From NCBI GenBank assembly GCA_905203475.1, contig CAJKWD010000008.1, positions 1-34,628 on the forward strand: a stretch of DNA of 34,628 bases, read 5' to 3'. A program made the translations under genes and the position numbers. Shown piece after piece: positions 15,813-23,289 of the stretch (its first letter is position 1; every line of letters starts with the position of its first letter). Below the pieces are notes generated by a model. It ran no database searches and was not told the DNA's origin. It saw only the letters and a list, made by a program, of their open reading frames with translations. This stretch comes from an uncultured Acholeplasmataceae bacterium. GTDB taxonomy: Bacteria > Bacillota_I > Bacilli_A > RF39 > UBA660.

Positions 15813-16514
15813 ATGAAAACATTGCAAGAAATAATAAATGAAAGTAATAATATAGTCTTTTTTGGGGGAGCAGGGGTATCTACAGCTAGTGGAATTCCCG
15901 ATTTTAGAAGTGATACTGGTCTTTATCACAAGTATCCTTATCAAGCTGAAATTATGTTATCTCATACTTATTTTATGCGTCATACAGAAGAATTCTTTCA
16001 ATTTTATTTAAAAGAAATGATTCATAAAGAAGCAAAACCAAATGCTTGTCATCAAAAATTAGCAGAACTTGAACAAAGAGGCAAGTTGAAGATGGTTGTA
16101 ACGCAAAATATTGATGGATTACACCAAATGGCAGGTAGTAAAAACGTATTAGAACTCCATGGAACAGTCCACCAAAATACTTGTATGAAGTGTCATAAAA
16201 AGTATTCCTTAGAAGAAATTGAAAAAAGTTATATATGTTCTTGTGGGGGAATTATTAAACCAGATGTTGTTCTCTATGAAGAACCACTTCCCAATGGTGT
16301 ATTTGAAAGAGCAATCGAAGTAATTTCTAAATGTGATACATTTATTGTCGGAGGGACATCTTTAGCTGTATATCCAGCCAATAGCTTAGTGCAATTTTTT
16401 CACGGTAAGAATTTAGTTGTTATTAATAAAGATGAAACATCTTTAGATCAAAAAGCTACTTTGGTAATTCATGATGACATCGCAAAAGTTTTTTCCAAAA
16501 TAAAAACAGATTAA
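15813..16514 (+). CDS. cobB: Sir2-family NAD-dependent protein deacylase
   Basis: 233 residues from ATG 15813, which follows AAGGTGAG. NAD-binding motifs GGAGVSTASGIPDFRS (about residues 18-33) and TQNIDGLH (97-104), the catalytic His116 in LHG, four zinc ligands Cys124, Cys127, Cys142 and Cys144, and GGTSLAVYPA near the C terminus. All active-site features are intact. It removes acetyl or longer acyl groups from lysines using NAD, releasing nicotinamide. Monocistronic; its stop codon overlaps that of the convergent DUF192 gene by four bases. Confidence 0.95.
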   Translation: MKTLQEIINESNNIVFFGGAGVSTASGIPDFRSDTGLYHKYPYQAEIMLSHTYFMRHTEEFFQFYLKEMIHKEAKPNACHQKLAELEQRGKLKMVVTQNIDGLHQMAGSKNVLELHGTVHQNTCMKCHKKYSLEEIEKSYICSCGGIIKPDVVLYEEPLPNGVFERAIEVISKCDTFIVGGTSLAVYPANSLVQFFHGKNLVVINKDETSLDQKATLVIHDDIAKVFSKIKTD

Positions 16515-16525
16515 GCAATCTGTTT
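16504..16525. terminator. bidirectional terminator shared by two convergent genes
   Basis: AAACAGATT (16504-16512) and AATCTGTTT (16517-16525) form a 9-bp stem with an AAGC loop. Both stop codons lie in or at the hairpin. The minus-strand side has a good U tract; the plus-strand side is followed by a weaker one. Confidence 0.7.
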
Positions 16526-16828
16526 GATTCTTTCTCCTACTTGATACTTAGTCATACCACATGGGAATTCGTAAGTCCCATATCCCTTCTTGTGAAATAT
16601 AAATTTCCATGGCTTTACATTTTTCTTGCAATATAAAATAATATTATTGTAATCGACAATATAAATATCAATGGGAAATTTCATAAAGCAAGTATGAATA
16701 CTATGACAGCGAGGAAAGAATAGACCGTAATTAGGAATTTCTTTCTTTCCCATAAAACCTAGAAAACGATTTTGAAAGTTCATACAAACATGAATATCTA
16801 TTTTTTTATCTTTACTTAATATTTTCAT
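16511..16828 (-). CDS. DUF192 family protein
   Basis: 105 residues from the ATG at 16828, behind GGTGAT; the open frame extends 16 codons upstream without support. The DUF192 (COG1430) core is seen as NRFLGFMGKKE (about residues 20-30), the central HSIHTCFMKFPIDIYIVD (about 42-59) and the closing YEFPCGM...YQVGERI. No signal peptide, unlike secreted DUF192 proteins. The function is not established; genes of this family often sit near Tad/type II-like secretion genes, and here the divergent neighbour is an Flp-type pilin. Confidence 0.8.
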   Translation of the reverse strand: MKILSKDKKIDIHVCMNFQNRFLGFMGKKEIPNYGLFFPRCHSIHTCFMKFPIDIYIVDYNNIILYCKKNVKPWKFIFHKKGYGTYEFPCGMTKYQVGERIKQIA

Positions 16829-16843
16829 TTTATCACCAAATTT

Positions 16844-16872
16844 ATCATAACATACAAAAAGTGAATTGACAA
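16844..16872 (-). promoter_or_regulatory. promoter for the DUF192 gene
   Basis: Reading on the minus strand: TTGTCA (16872-16867), 17-base spacer, TATGAT (16849-16844). The -35 box overlaps the -35 box of the divergent pilin promoter. Confidence 0.6.
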
Positions 16873-16879
16873 ACAATTC
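16863..16879. promoter_or_regulatory. inverted repeat between divergent promoters, possible operator
   Basis: GAATTG (16863-16868), five bases, CAATTC (16874-16879). It covers both -35 boxes, so one bound regulator could control both genes. Confidence 0.4.
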
Positions 16880-16894
16880 ATTTCGTTATAAACT
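16866..16894 (+). promoter_or_regulatory. promoter for the pilin gene
   Basis: Consensus TTGACA (16866-16871). The -10 is TAAACT (16889-16894) at 17 bases or TATAAA (16887-16892) at 15 bases. Confidence 0.5.
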
Positions 16895-16926
16895 ATTAAT
16901 ATAAAGAATAGTATTGGGAGGGTCAC

Positions 16927-17127
16927 ATGAATAGATTGAATCGTAAAGGACAAGCTTTAGTTGAATATCTTTTAATTATAGCTGTTATTAGTGTTATTGT
17001 TGTAGGAATTGTAAAAGTATTAGGTGGTTACTTACAGGATTCTATGACCAAATCCAGTTGTAATTTAGTAGATAAAGTATATGTAGAAGGTTCAAAACCA
17101 GGAGAAGGAACTTGTGTCGATAAATAA
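16927..17127 (+). CDS. Flp-type (class III) pilin-like protein
   Basis: 66 residues, start behind GGGAGG. The N terminus RKGQALVEYLLIIA is a typical Flp prepilin signal: short basic leader, cleavage expected after Gly8, Glu at mature position 5 (Glu13) next to Tyr14, then about 20 hydrophobic residues. The short C-terminal part has two Cys (45 and 63) that could form a disulfide. No peptidase, ATPase or other tad gene is near, so the assembly machinery must be elsewhere or the protein has another role. It shares a promoter region with the divergent DUF192 gene. A small terminator follows. Confidence 0.75.
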   Translation: MNRLNRKGQALVEYLLIIAVISVIVVGIVKVLGGYLQDSMTKSSCNLVDKVYVEGSKPGEGTCVDK

Positions 17128-17148
17128 GAAGCTATGCTTCTTTTTTTA
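17126..17148 (+). terminator. intrinsic terminator after the pilin gene
   Basis: AAGAAGC (17126-17132), TAT loop, GCTTCTT (17136-17142), then T5. Confidence 0.8.
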
Positions 17149-17220
17149 TGTTTTTTTCTTTACCATAATTTCCCACAAAGTTCTAGAAATTTAACCACAA
17201 TGTTTTTATAGAATGAAATC

Positions 17221-17231
17221 AAGGAGGTGAT
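17221..17231 (+). promoter_or_regulatory. extended anti-Shine-Dalgarno match without a normally spaced start codon
   Basis: AAGGAGGTGAT complements eleven bases of the usual 16S 3' end. The only nearby start is the GTG inside it; the next ATG (17256) opens an 8-codon frame, MNLQNNNQ, 28 bases away. CTCCT at 17294-17298 could pair with it. It lies 150 bases before the response regulator gene and may be part of a leader or a decayed gene. Confidence 0.35.
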
Positions 17232-17373
17232 AGAAAGGGTAGAAAAAACAACAAAATGAACTTACAAAATAATAATCAATAGATAGAAAATATACTCCTA
17301 AAAAATTATGAAAGGGTAGTGATAATGTAGAAAAAGAATATGAGATTTGATATACTAATGTAGAGGTGTTATT

Positions 17374-18030
17374 ATGTATAAGATTTGCTTTGTAGAAGAT
17401 GAGAAAGACCTAAATGATCTGATGAAAACCTACTTAGAACGTGAAGGCTATGAGGTGCTTAACTTCTATGATGGAAAAAGTGCGCTTGACTATGTAGGTA
17501 ATCCTGTTCACTTATGGATATTAGATATTATGCTAGGTGATAATGTCAGTGGATATGATATTATTAAAAAAATCAGAGAAACAGATAGTACTGTTCCAGT
17601 GATTTTTACATCAGCCAGAGATCAAGATTTAGATAAGATTATTGGTTTAGAACTAGGAAGTGATGATTATGTAACGAAACCTTATTCCCCTAAGGAACTC
17701 GTGTTACGTGTTAATAATATTATGAAACGTGTTTATTTAAAATCAACGGAAAAAGTAACTTATGAAAATTATACCATTGATTTAGATAAAAGAACTGTTT
17801 ACGATGGAAAAGAAGAAGTATCATTAACAACATTAGAATTTGACTTATTATTAATGTTTTTACAAAATCGTAACAAATCATTTAGTCGTGAGGATATCTT
17901 AGAAGCGGTATGGGGGCCAGATTATTTTGGTAGTGATCGTGTGGTAGACGATTTAGTTAGAAGACTTCGTAAGAAGATGCCAAATATACATATTAATACA
18001 TTATATGGATTTGGATATCGATTCCTATGA
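17374..18030 (+). CDS. OmpR/PhoB-family response regulator
   Basis: 218 residues, start behind AGAGGTG. Receiver domain 1-118: acidic pocket Glu9-Asp10 region (FVEDE), phosphorylation site Asp51 in LDIML, TSA (residues 79-81) and Lys102 in TKPYSP. The C-terminal winged helix (about 125-218) has TTLEFDLLLMFLQNR and DDLVRRLRKKM, the OmpR/PhoB recognition region, ending in YGFGYRF. The kinase gene overlaps by four bases (ATGA). A TATACT box at 17351-17356 may be its -10. The target genes are not evident; no transporter lies beside it to hint at the signal. Confidence 0.95.
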   Translation: MYKICFVEDEKDLNDLMKTYLEREGYEVLNFYDGKSALDYVGNPVHLWILDIMLGDNVSGYDIIKKIRETDSTVPVIFTSARDQDLDKIIGLELGSDDYVTKPYSPKELVLRVNNIMKRVYLKSTEKVTYENYTIDLDKRTVYDGKEEVSLTTLEFDLLLMFLQNRNKSFSREDILEAVWGPDYFGSDRVVDDLVRRLRKKMPNIHINTLYGFGYRFL

Positions 18031-19295
18031 AAAAGAAGTTAAAATACGATTTAAATCGTCAGTTAATATCAATCGGAATTCTCATTTGTGGGATTATATT
18101 CATTGCTCTTGGTATACTCCTCCCAAAAGTATTGACACCTATTTATGAGAATAATATTTACCAATATTTAAAACAACCACTCGAACTAATTGATTATGAA
18201 ATTGGAGATGATGAAATTGGTAGTGATGTCGCATACCTCTATATCACAAGCCAAAAAGAAGTAATCTCTTCGGAAAATTTCTCCAAAGTAATTGATGTCG
18301 AACCGACTGAGATTTTAAGTAAAATTGATAATGATTTCGGAAAATTTCAATATAAGGGACAAACATATTATTACAATACCTCTTATAATAAGTTTGTCAC
18401 TAAAATATCTCTAACTGATGATTCTTATATCACAGATATGAGAAAAGATATACTGTATACTATATTTCCTATTTTACTAATTACATTGCTAATTATATCT
18501 GGATTATTACTCCTATGGTCTAGAAAATTAGTCAAAAAAATAGAACACTTAAAACAAAAAGTAGATAATTTGTCAAATGATGATTATGATGACACCTATA
18601 CATATGATGAAGATGATGAATTAAAAGCATTATCTGTTGCCATTGATACAATGCGTGAAAATTTAAAGAAACAAGAAAATTATAAAAACCAGATGTATCA
18701 AAATATATCACATGATTTTAAAACTCCTCTCACTGTCATAAAATCATATATAGAAGCGATACAAGATGGTGTTCAAACTGTTCCTCAAGGATTAAAAGTA
18801 ATTGAAGAACAAGTAAATAAATTAGAATTAAAAGTACACTCCTTACTATATTTAAATAAACTAAATTACTTTAAAGAACGCAAAGATTTAACAGTAGAGA
18901 AAGTCAATGTGCAACAAGTGATTTATAACTCGGTAGAAAAGATGAAAAATATAAGGCCTGATGTGAAATGGACTGTATATACCCAAAAGACAGAAACCAT
19001 TATGAAAGGTACTTATGATATGTGGGAAGCTGTTGTCGATAATATCTTAAGTAATTTTGTAAGATATGCAGAAAAAGAAATCAAAGTAACGGTAAAGGGA
19101 AGTAAACTGACATTCTATAATGATGGGCCAAAATTGAGCGAAAAAGATTTAGAAAATATTTTCTCACCGTATAAAAAAGGAATTAATGGTCAATTTGGTC
19201 TAGGACTTTCTATCGTTCGTGAGACACTGGCTTTCTGTGGCTATGAAGTGACCGTAAAAAATGAAAAGAAAGGGGTCAGTTTCATGATTCAATAA
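18027..19295 (+). CDS. sensor histidine kinase
   Basis: 422 residues. Membrane segments at about 12-34 and 142-163 flank an extracytoplasmic sensor of about 105 residues that is rich in Asp, Tyr and Ser. A HAMP linker follows, with an unusually acidic patch DDYDDTYTYDEDDE (about residues 185-198). HisKA domain: phosphoacceptor His229 in SHDFKTPL. ATPase domain: N box DNILSNFVRYAE, a short NDGP loop and the G2 box GQFGLGLSIV. It should phosphorylate the response regulator encoded just upstream and overlapping. The signal is unknown. A long terminator hairpin ends the operon. Confidence 0.94.
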   Translation: MKKKLKYDLNRQLISIGILICGIIFIALGILLPKVLTPIYENNIYQYLKQPLELIDYEIGDDEIGSDVAYLYITSQKEVISSENFSKVIDVEPTEILSKIDNDFGKFQYKGQTYYYNTSYNKFVTKISLTDDSYITDMRKDILYTIFPILLITLLIISGLLLLWSRKLVKKIEHLKQKVDNLSNDDYDDTYTYDEDDELKALSVAIDTMRENLKKQENYKNQMYQNISHDFKTPLTVIKSYIEAIQDGVQTVPQGLKVIEEQVNKLELKVHSLLYLNKLNYFKERKDLTVEKVNVQQVIYNSVEKMKNIRPDVKWTVYTQKTETIMKGTYDMWEAVVDNILSNFVRYAEKEIKVTVKGSKLTFYNDGPKLSEKDLENIFSPYKKGINGQFGLGLSIVRETLAFCGYEVTVKNEKKGVSFMIQ

Positions 19296-19335
19296 AAAAG
19301 GAAGGGTTGCCTAAATGGATCGCTTCCTTTTTTCT
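19294..19335 (+). terminator. intrinsic terminator of the two-component operon
   Basis: AAAAAAGGAAG (19294-19304) pairs with CTTCCTTTTTT (19323-19333), 11 bp with an 18-base loop. Confidence 0.8.
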
Positions 19336-19354
19336 TATAAAAAAAAGAAGAATA

Positions 19355-19363
19355 TGTTATAAT
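19355..19363 (+). promoter_or_regulatory. extended -10 promoter for the M14 gene
   Basis: TGTTATAAT, a perfect extended -10, 16 bases before the start codon. No consensus -35. Confidence 0.5.
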
Positions 19364-19379
19364 AAAATAGGTGAAACAT

Positions 19380-20579
19380 ATGATAAAGCATAAAAAGGGA
19401 AAGGGTCATTTGATTGGTGATTATCAAGACTCTCGTATTTTAGATTATGAACAGATGAATGAACGTTTAGATCGTTTAAAAGTATGTATAGAGCAAAAAG
19501 AAATTGGAAGAACGACGTTTGATTATCCGATCCGTCATTTTACCTATGGAAATGGGCCTTATCACGCTATTTTAACGGCTGGAACACATGCGGTGGAGCT
19601 TATTACCAATTGCTTTCTAATTCAATTTATGGAGTATTTAGAAGCCAATCCTGAGGTGGTTGATCCAAATGTTTATACATTACATTTTATTCCTATTTTA
19701 AATCCCGAAGGAACGATTGTACTTACAAGTGCAATTCGTACAATCATACCAAGAGAAACAACTCCTTTCTGGGAAGAACTATTTTGTATTCAATATTTCA
19801 TGAATGCTAAAGTAGAAGATAATTATGTATTAGATAAACAAGATCAAGATGACAAATTACAGATGTGGATGTTTCGCTATGCAACACCTGAGTGTATTGA
19901 TAAAAGACATGAAAAATTAAGGAAAAGTATTCATAAAATTATTCAAGAACAACATCTTCCTAAAGGTGTTATGGCCCAATGGTCTAGTAATGGAGTAGGT
20001 GTTGATTTAAATGCCAATGTATGGCATCCAAGATATGAAAAAGAAATGATTTTAAGAAAACCAGTATATCATGAGTTACGTTTAAACCAAATTTCTATGA
20101 CATCACCTGGGCCCATTGGATGTCCTTATACTCCCCCTAAATTTCAATTAGAACCAGAAAATGGTGCTCTCTTAAATCTCTATCAGACACTACTGCAAAA
20201 AGAGAAAGTAATCGGTTCTTTTATTTATCATGCTTGTGGTAATTTAATATATTATCTAGATGAAAATCAAGAAAAAATAAAAAGAGATAATGGTAAAAAT
20301 TATACAGAATATAATGAAACAGTAGCAATTACTTATCAAAAATACACAGGATATAAAATATTATCAAATCATAAAGAAACTACTATGGATTATGTATTAA
20401 AAAAGATATTGCCAGGGACACTTTTAATCGAACTTGGAAATATACGTGCAACACCTCTTTCTCAATTTGTAGATAGCATTGATTGTGTTTATACAAATAT
20501 TATGAACGATAATAAGAAAGCAATTATAGAAACACTAAAAACAATGAAATTACAATACGAAAAGAGCCAAAAAAACTAG
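19380..20579 (+). CDS. M14-family zinc carboxypeptidase-like protein
   Basis: 399 residues from ATG 19380, which follows AGGTGAAA; an in-frame GTG three codons earlier lies inside that site. M14 zinc ligands are His70 and Glu73 (GTHAVE) and His284 (YHACGN); the general base is Glu351 in LLIELGN. The substrate-binding Asn/Arg motif appears as GVDLNANVWHP (about residues 207-217), with Ala where carboxypeptidases usually have Arg. No signal peptide is seen, so it is probably cytoplasmic, perhaps acting on wall peptides or other small peptides taken up. Monocistronic, with its own terminator. Confidence 0.82.
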   Translation: MIKHKKGKGHLIGDYQDSRILDYEQMNERLDRLKVCIEQKEIGRTTFDYPIRHFTYGNGPYHAILTAGTHAVELITNCFLIQFMEYLEANPEVVDPNVYTLHFIPILNPEGTIVLTSAIRTIIPRETTPFWEELFCIQYFMNAKVEDNYVLDKQDQDDKLQMWMFRYATPECIDKRHEKLRKSIHKIIQEQHLPKGVMAQWSSNGVGVDLNANVWHPRYEKEMILRKPVYHELRLNQISMTSPGPIGCPYTPPKFQLEPENGALLNLYQTLLQKEKVIGSFIYHACGNLIYYLDENQEKIKRDNGKNYTEYNETVAITYQKYTGYKILSNHKETTMDYVLKKILPGTLLIELGNIRATPLSQFVDSIDCVYTNIMNDNKKAIIETLKTMKLQYEKSQKN

Positions 20580-20598
20580 AGGTTTCCTCTTTTTTTTT
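20578..20598 (+). terminator. intrinsic terminator after the M14 gene
   Basis: AGAGG (20578-20582), TTT loop, CCTCT (20586-20590), then T8. It overlaps the stop codon. Confidence 0.8.
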
Positions 20599-20612
20599 GT
20601 CCTAAAAACATG

Positions 20613-20618
20613 TATAAT
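20613..20618 (+). promoter_or_regulatory. -10 box for the rnfCD unit
   Basis: TATAAT preceded directly by TG, 26 bases before the rnfC start. The -35 position falls in the T run of the terminator. Confidence 0.45.
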
Positions 20619-20644
20619 GAAACTAATGGAATGGAGGCAAAAAC

Positions 20645-21919
20645 ATGGGATATAAACTATCTGACTTAAAAAAAATGTCAAATCTTGCTATTACAGAATA
20701 TCTAACACCAAAATATGTTTATATTCCTCTTGCCAGTGGCAGAGATGAAAATGTTACTACTTTTGTAAAAAAAGGTGACTATGTCGCAATTGGTACTGTT
20801 CTTGGTAAAAGAAAAGGGGCTAATAAAGTACCAATTCATTCAAGTGTGTCAGGGCATGTTGTAGGAATTGTAAAAAAATTATATGTAACGGGAGAAATGG
20901 TACGCTGCGTAAAAATAGAAAACGATGGAAAAGAAACTTATGCAGAACCAATGACTAAAAAGAAATTAAATCAATATACGAAAGAAACGTTTCTCGAGAC
21001 AATTTTAGATACGGGAATTGTCGGACTAGGGGGAGATGGCTTCCCAACTTATATTAAATACAATACGGATAAAAAGATTCATACATTAATTGTAAATGCT
21101 GTCGAATGTGAACCATATATTACATCTGATACTGCACTTATGATGGAAAAATGTGAAGAGGTATTGGAAACAGTTGATGCGATTATGGAAATCAACCATA
21201 TTGATCGTGCAATTATTGCTGTTTCAAAATCAAATACAGAATTAATTCATAAATTAAATAATTTTATTGGAACTTATTTAAATATTAAGGTAAAAGTCAT
21301 GCCTAATATTTATCCAATGGGTTGGGAACGTAGATTAGTTAGAGAATTATGTCATACGAATTATAACGATGTCCCTTTAGAAAAAGGTATTGTAGTCAAT
21401 AATGTATCGACCATATATGCCATTTATGAAGCATTAAAATACCATAAACCAATGATTGAACGAGTTATTACATTTGCAGGAGAAGGTTTTAAACAACCAT
21501 GTAATGTAAAAGTAAAAATTGGTACATTGGCTAAAGATATCATTACTTCTTTTATTGGATATCAAGCCATTGAAGAAGTACAATTCATTGCTGGAGGACC
21601 ATTGATGGGGAATAGTTTAGCAAACGATAATCTTGCTCTTTCTCCTGAAGTCAACTGCGTTTTAGCACTCCCACATGAAAAAGAAGAGACAATTTTACCA
21701 TGTATTCGCTGTGGTAAGTGTGCTACTGTATGCCCAGCTAAATTAAATCCGACCGGAATTGATAAAGCATATCGTAAAAAAGATTGGAAAAAATTAAAAC
21801 AATTAGAAGTAGAGCGTTGTATTGGATGCGGATTATGTTCTTATATTTGTCCTTCTAATCGCAATGTTAGAAAACAAATCGCACTTGCTAAACAACGATT
21901 AAAGGAGGAAGAAAAATGA
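20645..21919 (+). CDS. rnfC: RnfC-like electron transport subunit
   Basis: 424 residues, start behind GGAGG. N-terminal SLBB/barrel-sandwich region (HSSVSGHVVGIVKK near residues 65-78), then the NADH/FMN domain with GIVGLGGDGFPTYIK (124-138) and VNAVECEPYIT (150-160), matching GIVGMGGATFPTHVK and NGAECEPYLT of RnfC. Two CxxCxxCxxxC clusters bind 4Fe-4S centres: Cys353, 356, 359, 363 and Cys392, 395, 398, 402. In the Rnf complex this is the NADH-side peripheral subunit. rnfD overlaps by four bases; rnfG, rnfE, rnfA and rnfB do not follow. Confidence 0.88.
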   Translation: MGYKLSDLKKMSNLAITEYLTPKYVYIPLASGRDENVTTFVKKGDYVAIGTVLGKRKGANKVPIHSSVSGHVVGIVKKLYVTGEMVRCVKIENDGKETYAEPMTKKKLNQYTKETFLETILDTGIVGLGGDGFPTYIKYNTDKKIHTLIVNAVECEPYITSDTALMMEKCEEVLETVDAIMEINHIDRAIIAVSKSNTELIHKLNNFIGTYLNIKVKVMPNIYPMGWERRLVRELCHTNYNDVPLEKGIVVNNVSTIYAIYEALKYHKPMIERVITFAGEGFKQPCNVKVKIGTLAKDIITSFIGYQAIEEVQFIAGGPLMGNSLANDNLALSPEVNCVLALPHEKEETILPCIRCGKCATVCPAKLNPTGIDKAYRKKDWKKLKQLEVERCIGCGLCSYICPSNRNVRKQIALAKQRLKEEEK

Positions 21920-23037
21920 AAGCTTTTGTATTAAAAGATGGACCATTTATAAAAAGTCAAGTAAAAGCTAGACATCTATCTTTTTATCTTCTCATTGCAT
22001 TAATTCCTCTTGTTTTATTTGCTTGGGTAAAAAATGGAATATATCCATATCTTCATCATAATATGACTTTTCAAGAAATGTGCTTACCAATCATATTAAT
22101 TATTTCTGTAGTTATAACTAGTATGATTATGCACTTTGTGCTCCAGAAAATAAAAAAAGAAAAAACAAATCCATATCAATGGTTCCACATCCTCGATGCT
22201 AGCTTAATACTTTCGTTATTATTGCCAATTCAAACACCATTTTATCTAGTCATTATATCTAGTCTCATCATGGCTGTTTTGGAAAGTTGTGAACCACTCA
22301 AAAAATATGTCAATCCAATTATGATAGGAGCTTTAATTATTTTACTGGGTAATATGTTGTTTTCACAGGGAAATATATATTATAATGCCTATGAACAAAA
22401 ACAATTCGTTGATACAGCGGGACAAGCAATGATTACCAATGGTCAGTTGAGTGGGTATCAAGTATTAGTACAACCTTATGGAAGATTATTAGATTTCTTA
22501 ATAGGTAATGTACCTGGAGGACTTGGTATTACTTGTTCCATTTTACTCATTTTGGCATTTTTATATTTGTGTTATAAAAAAGCAATTAAATGGGAAATTA
22601 CAGTTACTTATATTTTAACCGTATTTGGTATGAGTGCCTTTATTGGACTATTTTCTAAGTTCGGATATTGGTATCCAATCTATCAAGTAATCAGTGGAGG
22701 ATTGTTATTTGGAGCTATTTTTCTAGCAACAGATCAAATGTCGACACCAACTACAACATCGGGTAAAGTACTATATGGATTATGTTTAGGAATTCTTACG
22801 ATTATATTACGTTATTTTGTAGGATGTAATGAAAGTGTTCTAATTAGTATTTTCTTAATGAGTTTACTGAGTATGAGGTTAGATGATATTGGTTCTATGG
22901 CTAGATTTCACTTTGAAAAAAGTATTCCTATCTTTATATGTATATGGATTTGTATTCTAGCACTTGGTATTTTTATTGGAACAAAATATCAAGTAGAGCA
23001 GGGAATAGATAGATACCAAAAAAGAGAATCGATTTGA
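21916..23037 (+). CDS. rnfD: RnfD-like membrane subunit
   Basis: 373 residues with about nine or ten membrane segments; ATGA overlap with rnfC and a GGAGG site inside the end of that gene. RnfD/NqrB features include GNVPGGLGIT (about residues 193-202), GGLLFGAIFLATDQMSTPTT (about 274-293) and an Asp-rich C-terminal loop. The SGATPL segment that carries covalent FMN in typical RnfD is not evident; the stretch before GNVPGG reads TAGQAMITNGQLSG, so flavin attachment is uncertain. It would form the membrane ion path with RnfC docked. The remaining rnf subunits are absent from the window. Confidence 0.83.
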   Translation: MKAFVLKDGPFIKSQVKARHLSFYLLIALIPLVLFAWVKNGIYPYLHHNMTFQEMCLPIILIISVVITSMIMHFVLQKIKKEKTNPYQWFHILDASLILSLLLPIQTPFYLVIISSLIMAVLESCEPLKKYVNPIMIGALIILLGNMLFSQGNIYYNAYEQKQFVDTAGQAMITNGQLSGYQVLVQPYGRLLDFLIGNVPGGLGITCSILLILAFLYLCYKKAIKWEITVTYILTVFGMSAFIGLFSKFGYWYPIYQVISGGLLFGAIFLATDQMSTPTTTSGKVLYGLCLGILTIILRYFVGCNESVLISIFLMSLLSMRLDDIGSMARFHFEKSIPIFICIWICILALGIFIGTKYQVEQGIDRYQKRESI

Positions 23038-23049
23038 TTCTCTTTTTTT
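23018..23049. terminator. terminator after rnfD, possibly bidirectional
   Basis: AAAAAAGAGAATC (23018-23030) pairs with GATTCTCTTTTTT (23036-23048), 13 bp with a 5-base loop. It lies between convergent rnfD and rpmB. Confidence 0.85.
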
Positions 23050-23052
23050 ATA

Positions 23053-23226
23053 TTAGTTATTTGCCATTTTTTTCAAACTTCTAAGTTCTCTTGCACTCAC
23101 ACGAACTGATTTTCCGTTAATTGTTACTTTTTGTAAATTAACTCCTTGTTTTTTTCTAGTTGCATTTAAGGCATGACTTCTAGCGTTTCCAAATAATGGC
23201 TTTTTAGCTGTTACTTTTCTTGCCAT
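23053..23226 (-). CDS. rpmB: 50S ribosomal protein L28
   Basis: 57 residues from the ATG at 23226, behind AAGGAGG; the 14 codons open upstream are not part of L28. Signature KKPLFGNARSHALNAT and NLQKVTI are intact. The zinc-ribbon cysteines of many L28 proteins are missing, so this is the Cys-less paralogue type, which in other bacteria can replace the zinc-bearing form under zinc shortage. Stands alone, reading toward rnfD. Confidence 0.96.
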   Translation of the reverse strand: MARKVTAKKPLFGNARSHALNATRKKQGVNLQKVTINGKSVRVSARELRSLKKMANN

Positions 23227-23258
23227 AATATTCCTCCTTAATAAAAGCTCTGCAATTA

Positions 23259-23287
23259 ACTTTACCATAATATGCTTGATAAGTCAA
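23259..23287 (-). promoter_or_regulatory. promoter for rpmB
   Basis: Minus strand: TTGACT (23287-23282), 17-base spacer, TAAAGT (23264-23259) with a TGG extension. No terminator for the upstream lipoprotein gene is visible, so read-through into rpmB is also possible. Confidence 0.55.
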
Positions 23288-23289
23288 TA

